21,148 bases of DNA from Bacteroidota bacterium (GTDB lineage Bacteria; Bacteroidota; Bacteroidia; Bacteroidales; Bacteroidaceae). The DNA is taken from positions 1-21,148 of the forward strand of contig JAFABV010000007.1 in the NCBI GenBank assembly GCA_023425865.1, read 5' to 3'. The position numbers and the translations under genes are program-made. Shown piece by piece: positions 6,987 to 13,533 of the stretch. Below the pieces are notes generated by a model. The model was not told the origin of the DNA. It saw only the letters and a list, made by a program, of their open reading frames with translations, and did no database searches. Every line of letters begins with the position of its first letter. Position 1 is the stretch's first letter.

Positions 6987-7826
6987 ATGCGTAACTACCT
7001 GTCGGTATTCTATACTACCTTACTCGGCGTACTCTTGCTGACGCTGTCGGCAGGCGCGGTGCAGGCGCGTACATGGTCGGCAGATGACATACCTATGGTG
7101 CATCTGCAAGACCGCAACCGCTATGTCACCGACCCTGACGCCATTCTCACCCCTGCCCTGCGCGACTCGGCCGACTACTATCTCGGGCGTCTGCACCGGG
7201 AGTGTGGCGTGCAGACCGTATTCATCGTTGCCAATCACGTGAAAAACGGCGACTGCTTCCGCATGGCGCAAGATGTGGGTAATAAATATGGTGTAGGCAA
7301 GAAAGGTGAGAATCGCGGACTGGTCATTGTTCTGGCGGTGGGCGACCGCGCTTACTTCATAGCGCCAGGCAAGGGGCTCGAAGGCGACCTTACCGACGTG
7401 GAGTCTGACGATATAGCGCGCGCATGCATTGTCAAGAACATGCGCCTCAACCAGCCCAGCGAGGCCGTGGTAGACGTATCCAAGGCTCTGTTTAATAAAT
7501 TCAAGACCGGAAATACGGGCATCGAGTCCATAGACAGCGGCAACAAGCTCAACGCTAACGATTGGGCTGTGCTCATCGTCCTGTTTCTCGTTATCTTCGG
7601 ACTGCCCCTGTTGCAGCTCATTTACCTCCTGCTTGAAAAATTAGGACTCAAGAAACCGAGCCCCCCAAAGCCTAAGAACAGGCGGCGCAAGGACGACGAC
7701 GACTGGATACCGCCCTTCATCTTCGGTGGCGGAGGCGGCTTTGGCCATGGCGGCGGAGGCGGCTTCAGCGGTGGGTCGTTTGGTGGCGGCAGCTTCGGAG
7801 GCGGCGGCGCAGGAGGCGGCTGGTAA
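6987..7826 (+). CDS. TPM-domain membrane protein with glycine-rich tail
   Basis: 279 residues. A signal peptide covers about 1-27, ending SAGAVQA. The TPM domain (YgcG/Psb32-type) follows at about 44-172, with DPDAILTPALRDSADYYLGRL, GVGKKGENRGLVIVLAVGDR and AYFIAPGKGLEGDLTD. One transmembrane helix is at about 192-217, then a basic/acidic patch (KNRRRKDDDDW), then a Gly-Ser-Phe-rich tail to the end that resembles other TPM proteins. The TPM domain should lie outside the cytoplasmic membrane and the tail inside. Family knowledge: TPM proteins are commonly encoded beside LemA, as here, and their precise function in bacteria is unsettled. The ribosome binding site is weak. No active-site claim can be made. 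Confidence 0.88.
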   Translation: MRNYLSVFYTTLLGVLLLTLSAGAVQARTWSADDIPMVHLQDRNRYVTDPDAILTPALRDSADYYLGRLHRECGVQTVFIVANHVKNGDCFRMAQDVGNKYGVGKKGENRGLVIVLAVGDRAYFIAPGKGLEGDLTDVESDDIARACIVKNMRLNQPSEAVVDVSKALFNKFKTGNTGIESIDSGNKLNANDWAVLIVLFLVIFGLPLLQLIYLLLEKLGLKKPSPPKPKNRRRKDDDDWIPPFIFGGGGGFGHGGGGGFSGGSFGGGSFGGGGAGGGW

Positions 7827-7881
7827 TCAGTAACGTATTATTTCTAATGAATCATCATATCCCGAAAATCAATTATTGTTT

Positions 7882-8475
7882 ATGAAAAAGAGTAATATCA
7901 TCGTATTAGTTGTTATTGCCATCGTAGTGCTGTTAGGCATGGGTGCTTGCGGATCGTACAACGGCATGGTACAGAAACAGGAGATGGCCACAACGGCCTT
8001 GGCTGACGTGGAGGCTACCTATCAGCGCCGCGCCGACCTCATCCCTAACCTTGCGAAAACCGTGCAGGCCTACGCCAAGCATGAGAAGGAGACCTTTGAG
8101 GCTGTGACCAACGCACGAGCCGCCGCTACACAAATCAAACTCGATGCCGACAACCTCTCACCCGAGAAGCTGCAGCAGTTTCAGGCCGCGCAAGGCGAAC
8201 TGTCGCAGGCCTTGGGACGACTGATGGTGGTGGCCGAACGGTATCCCGAGCTGAAGGCCAGCGAGAATTTCAAGAGCTTGCAGATTCAGTTAGAAGGTAC
8301 TGAGAACCGCATCAATGAGGCCCGCCAAAAGTATAACGGTGCCGTACAAGACTACAACCAGAGCGTACGCTCCTTCCCCACGGTGATCTTTGCCGGCTTG
8401 TTTGGCTTCGACCGCATGTCTAAGTTTGAAGCTGCCGCCGGGGCAGAGAAGGCGCCTGAGCTAAACTTTGAATAA
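7882..8475 (+). CDS. lemA: LemA family protein
   Basis: 197 residues. An N-terminal hydrophobic segment (about 5-25) ends in GMGAC, so it is either a membrane anchor, as in most LemA proteins, or a weak lipobox. The family signature follows: YNGMVQKQEMATTALADVE, then YQRRADLIPNLAKTVQAYAKHE, then a helical coiled region with NRINEARQKYNGAVQDYN and the C-terminal FPTVIFAGLFGF. The protein should be an extracytoplasmic helical bundle anchored in the membrane; its molecular role is not established. I start at ATG 7882 rather than the TTG two codons upstream. It is 55 bp after the TPM gene and is followed at once by a strong terminator. Confidence 0.93.
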   Translation: MKKSNIIVLVVIAIVVLLGMGACGSYNGMVQKQEMATTALADVEATYQRRADLIPNLAKTVQAYAKHEKETFEAVTNARAAATQIKLDADNLSPEKLQQFQAAQGELSQALGRLMVVAERYPELKASENFKSLQIQLEGTENRINEARQKYNGAVQDYNQSVRSFPTVIFAGLFGFDRMSKFEAAAGAEKAPELNFE

Positions 8476-8490
8476 GTCATTTCCTATCTA

Positions 8491-8529
8491 CAAATCAGGG
8501 AGAAAGCCATTGGTTTTCTCCCTGATTTG
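8491..8529. terminator. Bidirectional terminator between lemA and the hydrolase gene
   Basis: A perfect 15-bp stem (8491-8505 with 8515-8529) can be extended by a G-U and two G-C pairs to a 3-nt loop. A-rich and T-rich sides flank it, so it can stop both converging transcripts. It lies 15 bp after lemA and 5 bp after the convergent stop. Confidence 0.9.
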
Positions 8530-8534
8530 GTTTA

Positions 8535-9635
8535 TCACAGCAAGGATTGCATAAACTGACTTACATCGTCAGCGAATGCCTCTGGCTGTTCCAATGCCGT
8601 GAAATGCCCGCCACGAGGCAGTTCGGTATATCTTTTCACCGGATAGGTCTGCTCCACCCACGCTCTCGGCGGCAAAAGAATGTCGTGCTGGTAGAGGGCG
8701 ATGGCCGTGGGCACACTGACCTTGCCCAATGGGGGCAAGGTGAAGGTATTGCCGTGGTAAACGCGCATGGCGGTGCCTGCGCTGTTGGTCATCCAGTAGA
8801 GCGTCAGACAGTCCAGCAGGTCATTCATCTCAAGCAGTTCCCAGTCGCTCCATGCCCTATACTTCTCTGTGAGCCATGCCGCCATGCCTGCCGGCGAATC
8901 ACTCAGCGCGTAGGCCAAGGTTTGGGGTTTGGTGCCATGAATATTGATATAGGCCCCTTCTTCTTTCAGCCATTTGGCGGCGGCTTGCTTGTATTGCAGT
9001 GCCTCGGCCGACAGGCTGGCGTCAGGGGCTTCGATAAGCTGCCATATCAATCCTACGTCGGTGAGGTGAATGCCTTTCACCGCTTCGGGATGACGGGCGG
9101 CCATATAACGGGCCACGCCACTGCCTATGTCGCCACCCGTTGCCACATAGGTTTTGTAGCCCAGCAGCTCGGTCATCAGCCGATGCAAAGTCTCGGCCAT
9201 ATCGGCACTGTTGACAACGCCCGAGGCAGGCAACGACGAGAAGGCAAAGCCCGGCAACGACGGCACAATCAGGTCATAGTCGGTAAGCAGCGGAAAGACC
9301 TTGGCATAACGCAAGAAACTGTCGGGCCAGCCATGCAGCATGAGCAGTGGCAGGGCATCGGGCCGACCTCCACGAATATGAAAGAAATGTATGGTCATGC
9401 CGTCAATGTCGGCCGTGAATTGTGGGTACTGGTTGAGTTCGCGCTCTCGCTGACTCCAATCATAGTCGCTACACCAACGCACAAGCAGATGCCGCAAATA
9501 ATCTTCCTTGGCGCCAAGTTTCCACGTCGGGTCTACGATTGACCTCGGCCAGCGGGTGTCGATGATGCGCCTACGGAGGTCGGCGATGTCTTCTTCATCA
9601 AAATGAATGCTGAATGGTTGTACTATTGTTGTCAT
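8535..9635 (-). CDS. Epoxide hydrolase-like alpha/beta hydrolase
   Basis: 366 residues. It has an N-terminal epoxide-hydrolase cap domain (about 1-95: FSIHFDEEDIADLRRRI, DTRWP, DPTWKLGAKEDYL), then an alpha/beta hydrolase fold. Visible elements are the oxyanion motif HGWPDS at 101-106, the nucleophile D169 in GGDIGSG and the catalytic His344 in RGGHFTALEQP. This matches microsomal / juvenile-hormone type epoxide hydrolases, which open epoxides to diols; the natural substrate cannot be told. The cap tyrosines cannot be assigned with confidence. I start at MTTIVQ rather than 27 codons upstream, because the promoter box lies between the two starts. It appears to be transcribed alone. Confidence 0.88.
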   Translation of the reverse strand: MTTIVQPFSIHFDEEDIADLRRRIIDTRWPRSIVDPTWKLGAKEDYLRHLLVRWCSDYDWSQRERELNQYPQFTADIDGMTIHFFHIRGGRPDALPLLMLHGWPDSFLRYAKVFPLLTDYDLIVPSLPGFAFSSLPASGVVNSADMAETLHRLMTELLGYKTYVATGGDIGSGVARYMAARHPEAVKGIHLTDVGLIWQLIEAPDASLSAEALQYKQAAAKWLKEEGAYINIHGTKPQTLAYALSDSPAGMAAWLTEKYRAWSDWELLEMNDLLDCLTLYWMTNSAGTAMRVYHGNTFTLPPLGKVSVPTAIALYQHDILLPPRAWVEQTYPVKRYTELPRGGHFTALEQPEAFADDVSQFMQSLL

Positions 9636-9660
9636 TGTCGTCTTGTCATTGATTATAGTA

Positions 9661-9668
9661 CAAAGGTA
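9661..9668 (-). promoter_or_regulatory. Promoter -7 box of the hydrolase gene
   Basis: TACCTTTG on the minus strand fits TAnnTTTG. The -33 box is poor. The predicted start is near 9655, about 20 nt before the ATG, and this position excludes the longer open-frame start. Confidence 0.6.
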
Positions 9669-9787
9669 GCTGATTATCGTGACACCGTGCGCTTCTCCAC
9701 TCCTTTTTTTACGCAATGGTGACCACGGGAATGGTGATTTTGACGATTGGCGCCGCAGCGCGCGAGCCTGCCACTTTACCCAACAGC

Positions 9788-9808
9788 GCGCTACCGACGC
9801 GGTAACGC
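9788..9808 (-). terminator. Possible terminator hairpin of the MATE gene
   Basis: TACCG pairs with CGGTA, and GCG with CGC after one mismatch, around an ACG loop. It lies 2 bp after the MATE stop. No U-tract follows, so it may only protect the 3' end. Confidence 0.3.
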
Positions 9809-9810
9809 TA

Positions 9811-11151
9811 TCAAAACGTGCGGCTGCGCTTGCGGTAATAATAATAGTAGAGCACTCCGGCTATCGACAGACCGAAGGGGAACGAATACCATACACCAAT
9901 GAGATGCCCCTCCCAGGTGATGCCAAATAAATAGGCCAAGGGAATGGAGACCACAAAGTAAGACACGAAGGCCACAAGAATCATTGGGTTTACGTAGGTG
10001 ATACCACGCAGCACATTGCTGAAGATGACTTGGAAGGCATCGCTGAACTGATAGACAATTAGCGGAATGATGGTCATGGCCACGATGTTGGCCACTTCGT
10101 CTGAGTCGGTAAACAGATAACCCAATTCCCGACGGAAAATATATACGGGGACGGAAATGAGTAATGCTATGATGAAATTGAGGTGGAAACCTGCCCATGC
10201 CGCGCGCGCTATGGCCTGATAATCTTTTTGCCCATAGAAATGGCTGACCCGTATGGCGACAGCGGCGGCCAAGGCATAGTAGAACTGATAAAACAGCTGA
10301 CTGATGGTGAGCATGACCTGATGACCAGCCAAGGCCTCTGTGCCAATCCAGCCTACGATAATGCTGCACAACGACCACGCGCCACTCTCCATGCCCATCT
10401 GCAAACTGATAGGTGTGCCCAAGGCTATGAGATGTCGCATATCGCGTATATTCCAGCCAGAGCGGTGATAGGCCTGCCGTATGGCGTGATAGCGCTTGGC
10501 TCCAAAGAATATCCAAACGATCAGCACAAACATGATGATGCGGGCAGCGAGCGTTGACAGTCCGGCACCCACGAGACCCAGCTCGGGGCAGCCCCAGTTG
10601 CCATAAATGAGCAACCAGTTGCCCCACACATTGAGTGCGTTGCCCCCAAGCAGTATCCACATAGGTGTGCGGGTGTCGGTGGTGGCGTCAAACACTTGCT
10701 TATAGCAGTTAAGCCAGCATATAAACGGCAAGGATACCAAGTTGATGAGATAATAGGGGCGGATATAGGGCAAAAGCTCTTCGGGCTGACCTAAACGGTC
10801 TAAGAAGAAGTAGAGAATGGTGAACACGGCAACGAGGAGTGCCGCGGCCAACGTATTGACCATGACACCATTTTTCATCGTGCCGCCAATGGCCTCGGGC
10901 TTGCCCTGCCCATAGAATGTTCCGACGACGGGCGTCAGGCATAACGCGAAACCCATGGACATGAGTATGCCCAACATATAGATATTGCTCACCAATGAAG
11001 CGGCCGCCAGCTCTACGGTAGAGTGGTGCCCAATCATCAATGTGTCCGCGAAGTTCTGGAATATAAATCCAATTTGTCCTAAGATCAAGGGGGTGCCCAA
11101 ACGAGCAAGGGCATGATAATGCCCCTTATAATCTGCAAAACTGAAATTCAT
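9811..11151 (-). CDS. MATE family efflux transporter
   Basis: 446 residues with about twelve hydrophobic segments and the MATE layout of two six-helix halves. Recognisable stretches are LGTPLILGQIGFIFQNFADTLMIGHHS at the N-terminus, MGFALCLTPVVGTFYGQG, a repeat of the same pattern in the second half (LGTPISLQMGMESGAWSLCSIIVGWIGTEALAGHQV), and VFSNVLRGITYVNP near the end. MATE proteins export cationic or drug-like compounds using Na+ or H+ gradients; this substrate is unknown. The start ATG is the only sensible one, and a TACCTTTG promoter box ends 4 nt upstream of it, so the mRNA may be leaderless. The gene is separated from the HxlR gene upstream by 91 bp. Confidence 0.93.
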   Translation of the reverse strand: MNFSFADYKGHYHALARLGTPLILGQIGFIFQNFADTLMIGHHSTVELAAASLVSNIYMLGILMSMGFALCLTPVVGTFYGQGKPEAIGGTMKNGVMVNTLAAALLVAVFTILYFFLDRLGQPEELLPYIRPYYLINLVSLPFICWLNCYKQVFDATTDTRTPMWILLGGNALNVWGNWLLIYGNWGCPELGLVGAGLSTLAARIIMFVLIVWIFFGAKRYHAIRQAYHRSGWNIRDMRHLIALGTPISLQMGMESGAWSLCSIIVGWIGTEALAGHQVMLTISQLFYQFYYALAAAVAIRVSHFYGQKDYQAIARAAWAGFHLNFIIALLISVPVYIFRRELGYLFTDSDEVANIVAMTIIPLIVYQFSDAFQVIFSNVLRGITYVNPMILVAFVSYFVVSIPLAYLFGITWEGHLIGVWYSFPFGLSIAGVLYYYYYRKRSRTF

Positions 11152-11155
11152 GGTA

Positions 11156-11163
11156 CAAAGGTA
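11156..11163 (-). promoter_or_regulatory. Promoter -7 box abutting the MATE start codon
   Basis: TACCTTTG on the minus strand is followed by four bases and then the ATG. If this is the promoter, transcription starts at or inside the start codon. No good -33 box is seen at 19-21 nt spacing. Confidence 0.5.
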
Positions 11164-11242
11164 CTGAGATTTTCCCAGTTCCCGACCTTAGCTTCCATAT
11201 CTTTTCCGCAACAGGCACGGCCCACATTCTCCTTGACGCGAC

Positions 11243-11623
11243 TCACTCTTGATGCCGCATGACATACCGCCGCCTACTGGCGACGATGTCGCTGATGTTG
11301 CTCAATGACCATTCCACAAGTTGGTTGAGCAGCGGCATGAGGCTCTTTCCGCGGTCAGTCAGCGAGTACTCCACCCGCGGCGGTATCTCATAGTATGACT
11401 GACGGTACACCAGGTCGTCGGCCTCGAGTTCTTTGAGCGTCGAGGTCAACATTTTCTGGGATACATCGGGAATGGCGCTACACAGTTCCTTGAAGCGCAG
11501 CGGCCTGTTGGCGTCTTCTAAGGCCAACAGGGTGAGCAGGGTCCAACGGTCGCCCACGCGGGCAAGTACATTGCGAATGGGGCACTGGGGGAAAACGGGG
11601 TCGGTTACTTGTCGTCTTATCAT
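11243..11623 (-). CDS. HxlR-type (DUF24) winged-helix regulator
   Basis: 126 residues from the ATG at 11623. The family signature is clear: PQCPIRNVLARVGDRWTLLTLLALE, then RFKELCSAIPDVSQKMLTSTLKELEADDLV, a beta wing with PPRVEYSLTDRGKSL, and a C-terminal helix. The conserved N-terminal cysteine (C14) is the residue that senses thiol-reactive or redox stress in studied members such as YodB and HypR. It probably lies in one transcript with the NAD(P)-binding reductase gene 73 bp upstream and may repress it and itself. An in-frame TTG 13 codons earlier is possible, but the conserved domain does not need it. The start region is unusual: see the AGGAGG and two-codon minicistron at 11629-11653. Confidence 0.9.
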   Translation of the reverse strand: MIRRQVTDPVFPQCPIRNVLARVGDRWTLLTLLALEDANRPLRFKELCSAIPDVSQKMLTSTLKELEADDLVYRQSYYEIPPRVEYSLTDRGKSLMPLLNQLVEWSLSNISDIVASRRRYVMRHQE

Positions 11624-11628
11624 AGACT

Positions 11629-11653
11629 TTACAACATCAATAGCCACCCTCCT
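11629..11653 (-). promoter_or_regulatory. Strong Shine-Dalgarno with two-codon minicistron before the HxlR gene
   Basis: On the minus strand, AGGAGG (11653-11648) is followed after 10 nt by ATG TTG TAA (11637-11629), which ends 5 nt before the HxlR ATG. Strong Shine-Dalgarno sites are rare in this phylum. The arrangement could load ribosomes that terminate and restart at the regulator gene. It may also be chance. Confidence 0.4.
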
Positions 11654-11696
11654 GATCGACAAGAGGATGGCTATATGGAAGATTTGAAGCGCTTGA

Positions 11697-12332
11697 TTAC
11701 TCGCCCACCACGCTGATGCGCTGACCTACGTGGTTGCCTTTCTCTATCTCATCCACCAGCGCAATGGCATAGTCAGCGTATGAGATCACCGACTCACCAC
11801 GGCTGTTGAGCACCAGCTCATCGCCACCAAGAATATACTTGCCAGTGCGTGCACCGTCGGCCTGGAAGTCGGCAGCAGGACTAATATATGTCCATTTTAC
11901 ATCTTTCTCGGCACGCAGAATGGCCAAGGCCAAACCATGAGAGGCGCTCACGGGCTTGACGAAATCGGGGAATTCAGGCTGCAACTCTAAGGTCGAGGTG
12001 TGCTCGGCATTGACAAAGAGCGAACCGGCACCACCCACAACCACCAGTCGCGTCTCTGTGCCACGTACCAACTCAGAGAGATAGGCGGCTGCCTGACTAA
12101 CCACGTGGAGGGTCTCAAGACTCCATGTACCCAAAGCGTCCACCACGGCATCAAAGTCCCTGAGGTCTTCCTTGGTGAGCTCGAAAACATCCTTCTTCAC
12201 ATACTTCGAGGCCTTGCTTTTGTTGTCTCCACGACCGAAAGCTGTCACGTCAAAACCGCGGCTCAATGCCTCTTCTACAATCTTTTGAGCAGCCTTACCA
12301 TTGGCTCCTACTACTGCAATCTTTTTCATCAT
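11697..12332 (-). CDS. NAD(P)-binding Rossmann-fold reductase (atypical SDR / NmrA-like)
   Basis: 211 residues. The N-terminal glycine-rich loop VGANGKAAQKI (about 8-18) binds the dinucleotide, and AFGRGDNKSKA near 31-41 suggests NADP preference. DAVVDALG, LVVVGGAGSLFV and WTYISPAADFQADGARTG are the pattern of the atypical SDR (SDR_a5) / NAD(P)H-binding family. No Tyr-x-x-x-Lys pair of classical SDRs is seen. Such genes often sit beside HxlR regulators, as here, and are linked to quinone or electrophile stress; the substrate is unknown. Two adjacent ATG codons make the start uncertain by one residue. A good promoter lies 44 bp upstream. Confidence 0.87.
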   Translation of the reverse strand: MMKKIAVVGANGKAAQKIVEEALSRGFDVTAFGRGDNKSKASKYVKKDVFELTKEDLRDFDAVVDALGTWSLETLHVVSQAAAYLSELVRGTETRLVVVGGAGSLFVNAEHTSTLELQPEFPDFVKPVSASHGLALAILRAEKDVKWTYISPAADFQADGARTGKYILGGDELVLNSRGESVISYADYAIALVDEIEKGNHVGQRISVVGE

Positions 12333-12375
12333 TTTATCTGCTTAAAGTGTTATTACTTACTTTTTGTTTGTGATG

Positions 12376-12406
12376 CAAAGTTAGGAAATAATATAGCACG
12401 CCGCAA
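12376..12406 (-). promoter_or_regulatory. Promoter of the reductase-HxlR unit
   Basis: On the minus strand TAACTTTG (12383-12376) matches TAnnTTTG, with TTG (12406-12404) exactly 20 nt upstream. Transcription would start near 12370. Confidence 0.75.
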
Positions 12407-12420
12407 GAACCCACAAGAAT

Positions 12421-12479
12421 GTAAGTCGCTTACCTTGGCGTTAGAATTGCTAAATATCAATCACTTACCAAAAGTAAGT
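12421..12479. promoter_or_regulatory. Candidate HxlR operator: two palindromes
   Basis: Two dyads of the same half-site lie just upstream of the promoter: GTAAG-TCG-CTTAC (12421-12433) and ACTTAC-CAAAA-GTAAGT (12463-12479). Their centres are about 44 bp apart, close to four helical turns. A further ACTTAC lies at 12355-12360 in the leader. The neighbouring HxlR protein is the obvious candidate ligand; this is inference. Confidence 0.5.
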
Positions 12480-13023
12480 TTAGCATTGTTTAAGAATTGC
12501 CCCATTGTCACGGTTAAGGCATTCCGCCAAACCGTGTCTTGCCTCATATCGGCACCATACCCAAGGGATGCCTGCCGCGCCCTGCCTTGGAGGGGCAAAA
12601 GCAGTAACGCTTATGGCATGTGCCGTGAGTAGATGGAAATATCCCGTCGCCACATCCCAACGGGCGCGTGCGTCGCCGCCTCTCTTTTGAACAGAGGAAT
12701 GCACAGGGCTTACGGATAACCTTATGCCACATTCCAATTACACGGAGCGTCGCGGCTCGACGGGCGGATAAAGCGGAGACAACCACCACCACCGTAATCT
12801 ATTGGTCGCCCTCTCGGCACATCACCGCAGGGGCGAGATATGCTAAGAATAGAACCCGCGGGCGAGGCCTTACACATGTTTTGCGATGAGCAAGCCACGT
12901 GGAACTATATTCTCAAGATGTGCTGATATTCGCCGAAGGTAAGCGGAGGACCAATTTCCACGGCAAGCGACCGCAGACCAAAGGGGCACCTCCTCCCCCC
13001 TCGCTTTCATCCGAGCCAAATAA
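12480..13023. other. Intergenic stretch without a supportable gene
   Basis: About 540 bp between the operator region and the tRNA terminator. Short open frames on both strands overlap each other, have unusual composition, or run through the tRNA. I see no promoter, RNA fold or protein motif here. It may be degraded sequence. Confidence 0.55.
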
Positions 13024-13059
13024 AAATCGGAAGCAGTTGAAAACAACTGCTTCCGATTT
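13024..13059 (-). terminator. Terminator of tRNA-Pro
   Basis: Perfect 16-bp arms (13024-13039 and 13044-13059) enclose an AAAA loop (TTTT on the transcript strand), followed on the minus strand by a short T-run. It begins a few bases after the 3' end of the tRNA. Confidence 0.92.
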
Positions 13060-13063
13060 AAGG

Positions 13064-13137
13064 TCGGGGCGACAGGATTCGAACCTGCGACCTCCTGGTC
13101 CCAAACCAGGAGCGCTACCGGACTGCGCTACACCCCG
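13064..13137 (-). tRNA. tRNA-Pro (anticodon UGG)
   Basis: A 74-nt cloverleaf read on the minus strand. The acceptor stem CGGGGTG pairs with CGCCCCG, with one G-U. There is a D-arm, anticodon stem CCTGG/CCAGG with loop TTTGGGA giving anticodon TGG, and T-arm GCAGG-TTCGAAT-CCTGT. The discriminator base is A, and the genome continues CCT, so a full CCA is not encoded. It reads proline codons, with CCA best and other CCN by wobble. It has its own promoter and terminator. Confidence 0.97.
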
Positions 13138-13187
13138 CTGCAAAAGAGAGGACACCGAAGAATGGATAGCCACTTGATTTGCGAGTG

Positions 13188-13218
13188 CAAAAGTATTGCT
13201 TTTTTTTGAAACAACCAA
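13188..13218 (-). promoter_or_regulatory. Promoter of tRNA-Pro
   Basis: TACTTTTG (13195-13188, minus strand) matches TAnnTTTG, with TTG (13218-13216) 20 nt upstream and an A-tract in the spacer. The start would be near 13181, leaving about 44 nt of 5' precursor. Confidence 0.75.
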
Positions 13219-13465
13219 CTTTTTGGATGCCTTTTTTATGACAAAGATAATGATATGGTGAGCACCAACAGACTGTCACACCCCACCGCATGAGCCGGCG
13301 CAATGCCATTCGCACGCACAATGAAGACAAAAAAACGCCACGATGACGCCACAATTTACGCCCGACAAAACCGCACAAAGGTTTACGAATTGCAATGTAG
13401 AGTATACAAACGCGTTACAGTTTCATGCTCTTTGCATGTTGTTAACACAAATAAATAACAAAAAC
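13219..13465. other. Divergent spacer between tRNA-Pro and malic enzyme promoters
   Basis: About 250 bp with no gene that I can support. Short open frames here extend from neighbouring shadows. No palindrome or repeat stands out. Confidence 0.55.
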
Positions 13466-13497
13466 TTTCGGTGTTTATGTTGGTTTTACTACCTTTG
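13466..13497 (+). promoter_or_regulatory. Promoter of the malic enzyme gene
   Basis: TACCTTTG (13490-13497) with TTTC (13466-13469) 20 nt upstream. The start would be near 13503, about 30 nt before the ATG. Confidence 0.75.
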
Positions 13498-13533
13498 CAA
13501 TGCAAGAGAAAGTAGAAATAAAAGCATTAGAAA

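Noticed and set aside
8547..9542. 331-codon plus-strand open frame
   Set aside because: It is antisense to the well-supported epoxide hydrolase-like gene and shows no family motif.
9791..10660. 289-codon minus-strand open frame
   Set aside because: It overlaps the MATE gene in another frame on the same strand, and its composition lacks any domain.
12899..13218. Open frames on both strands across the tRNA region
   Set aside because: They run through the tRNA-Pro gene and its terminator and have no protein motif.
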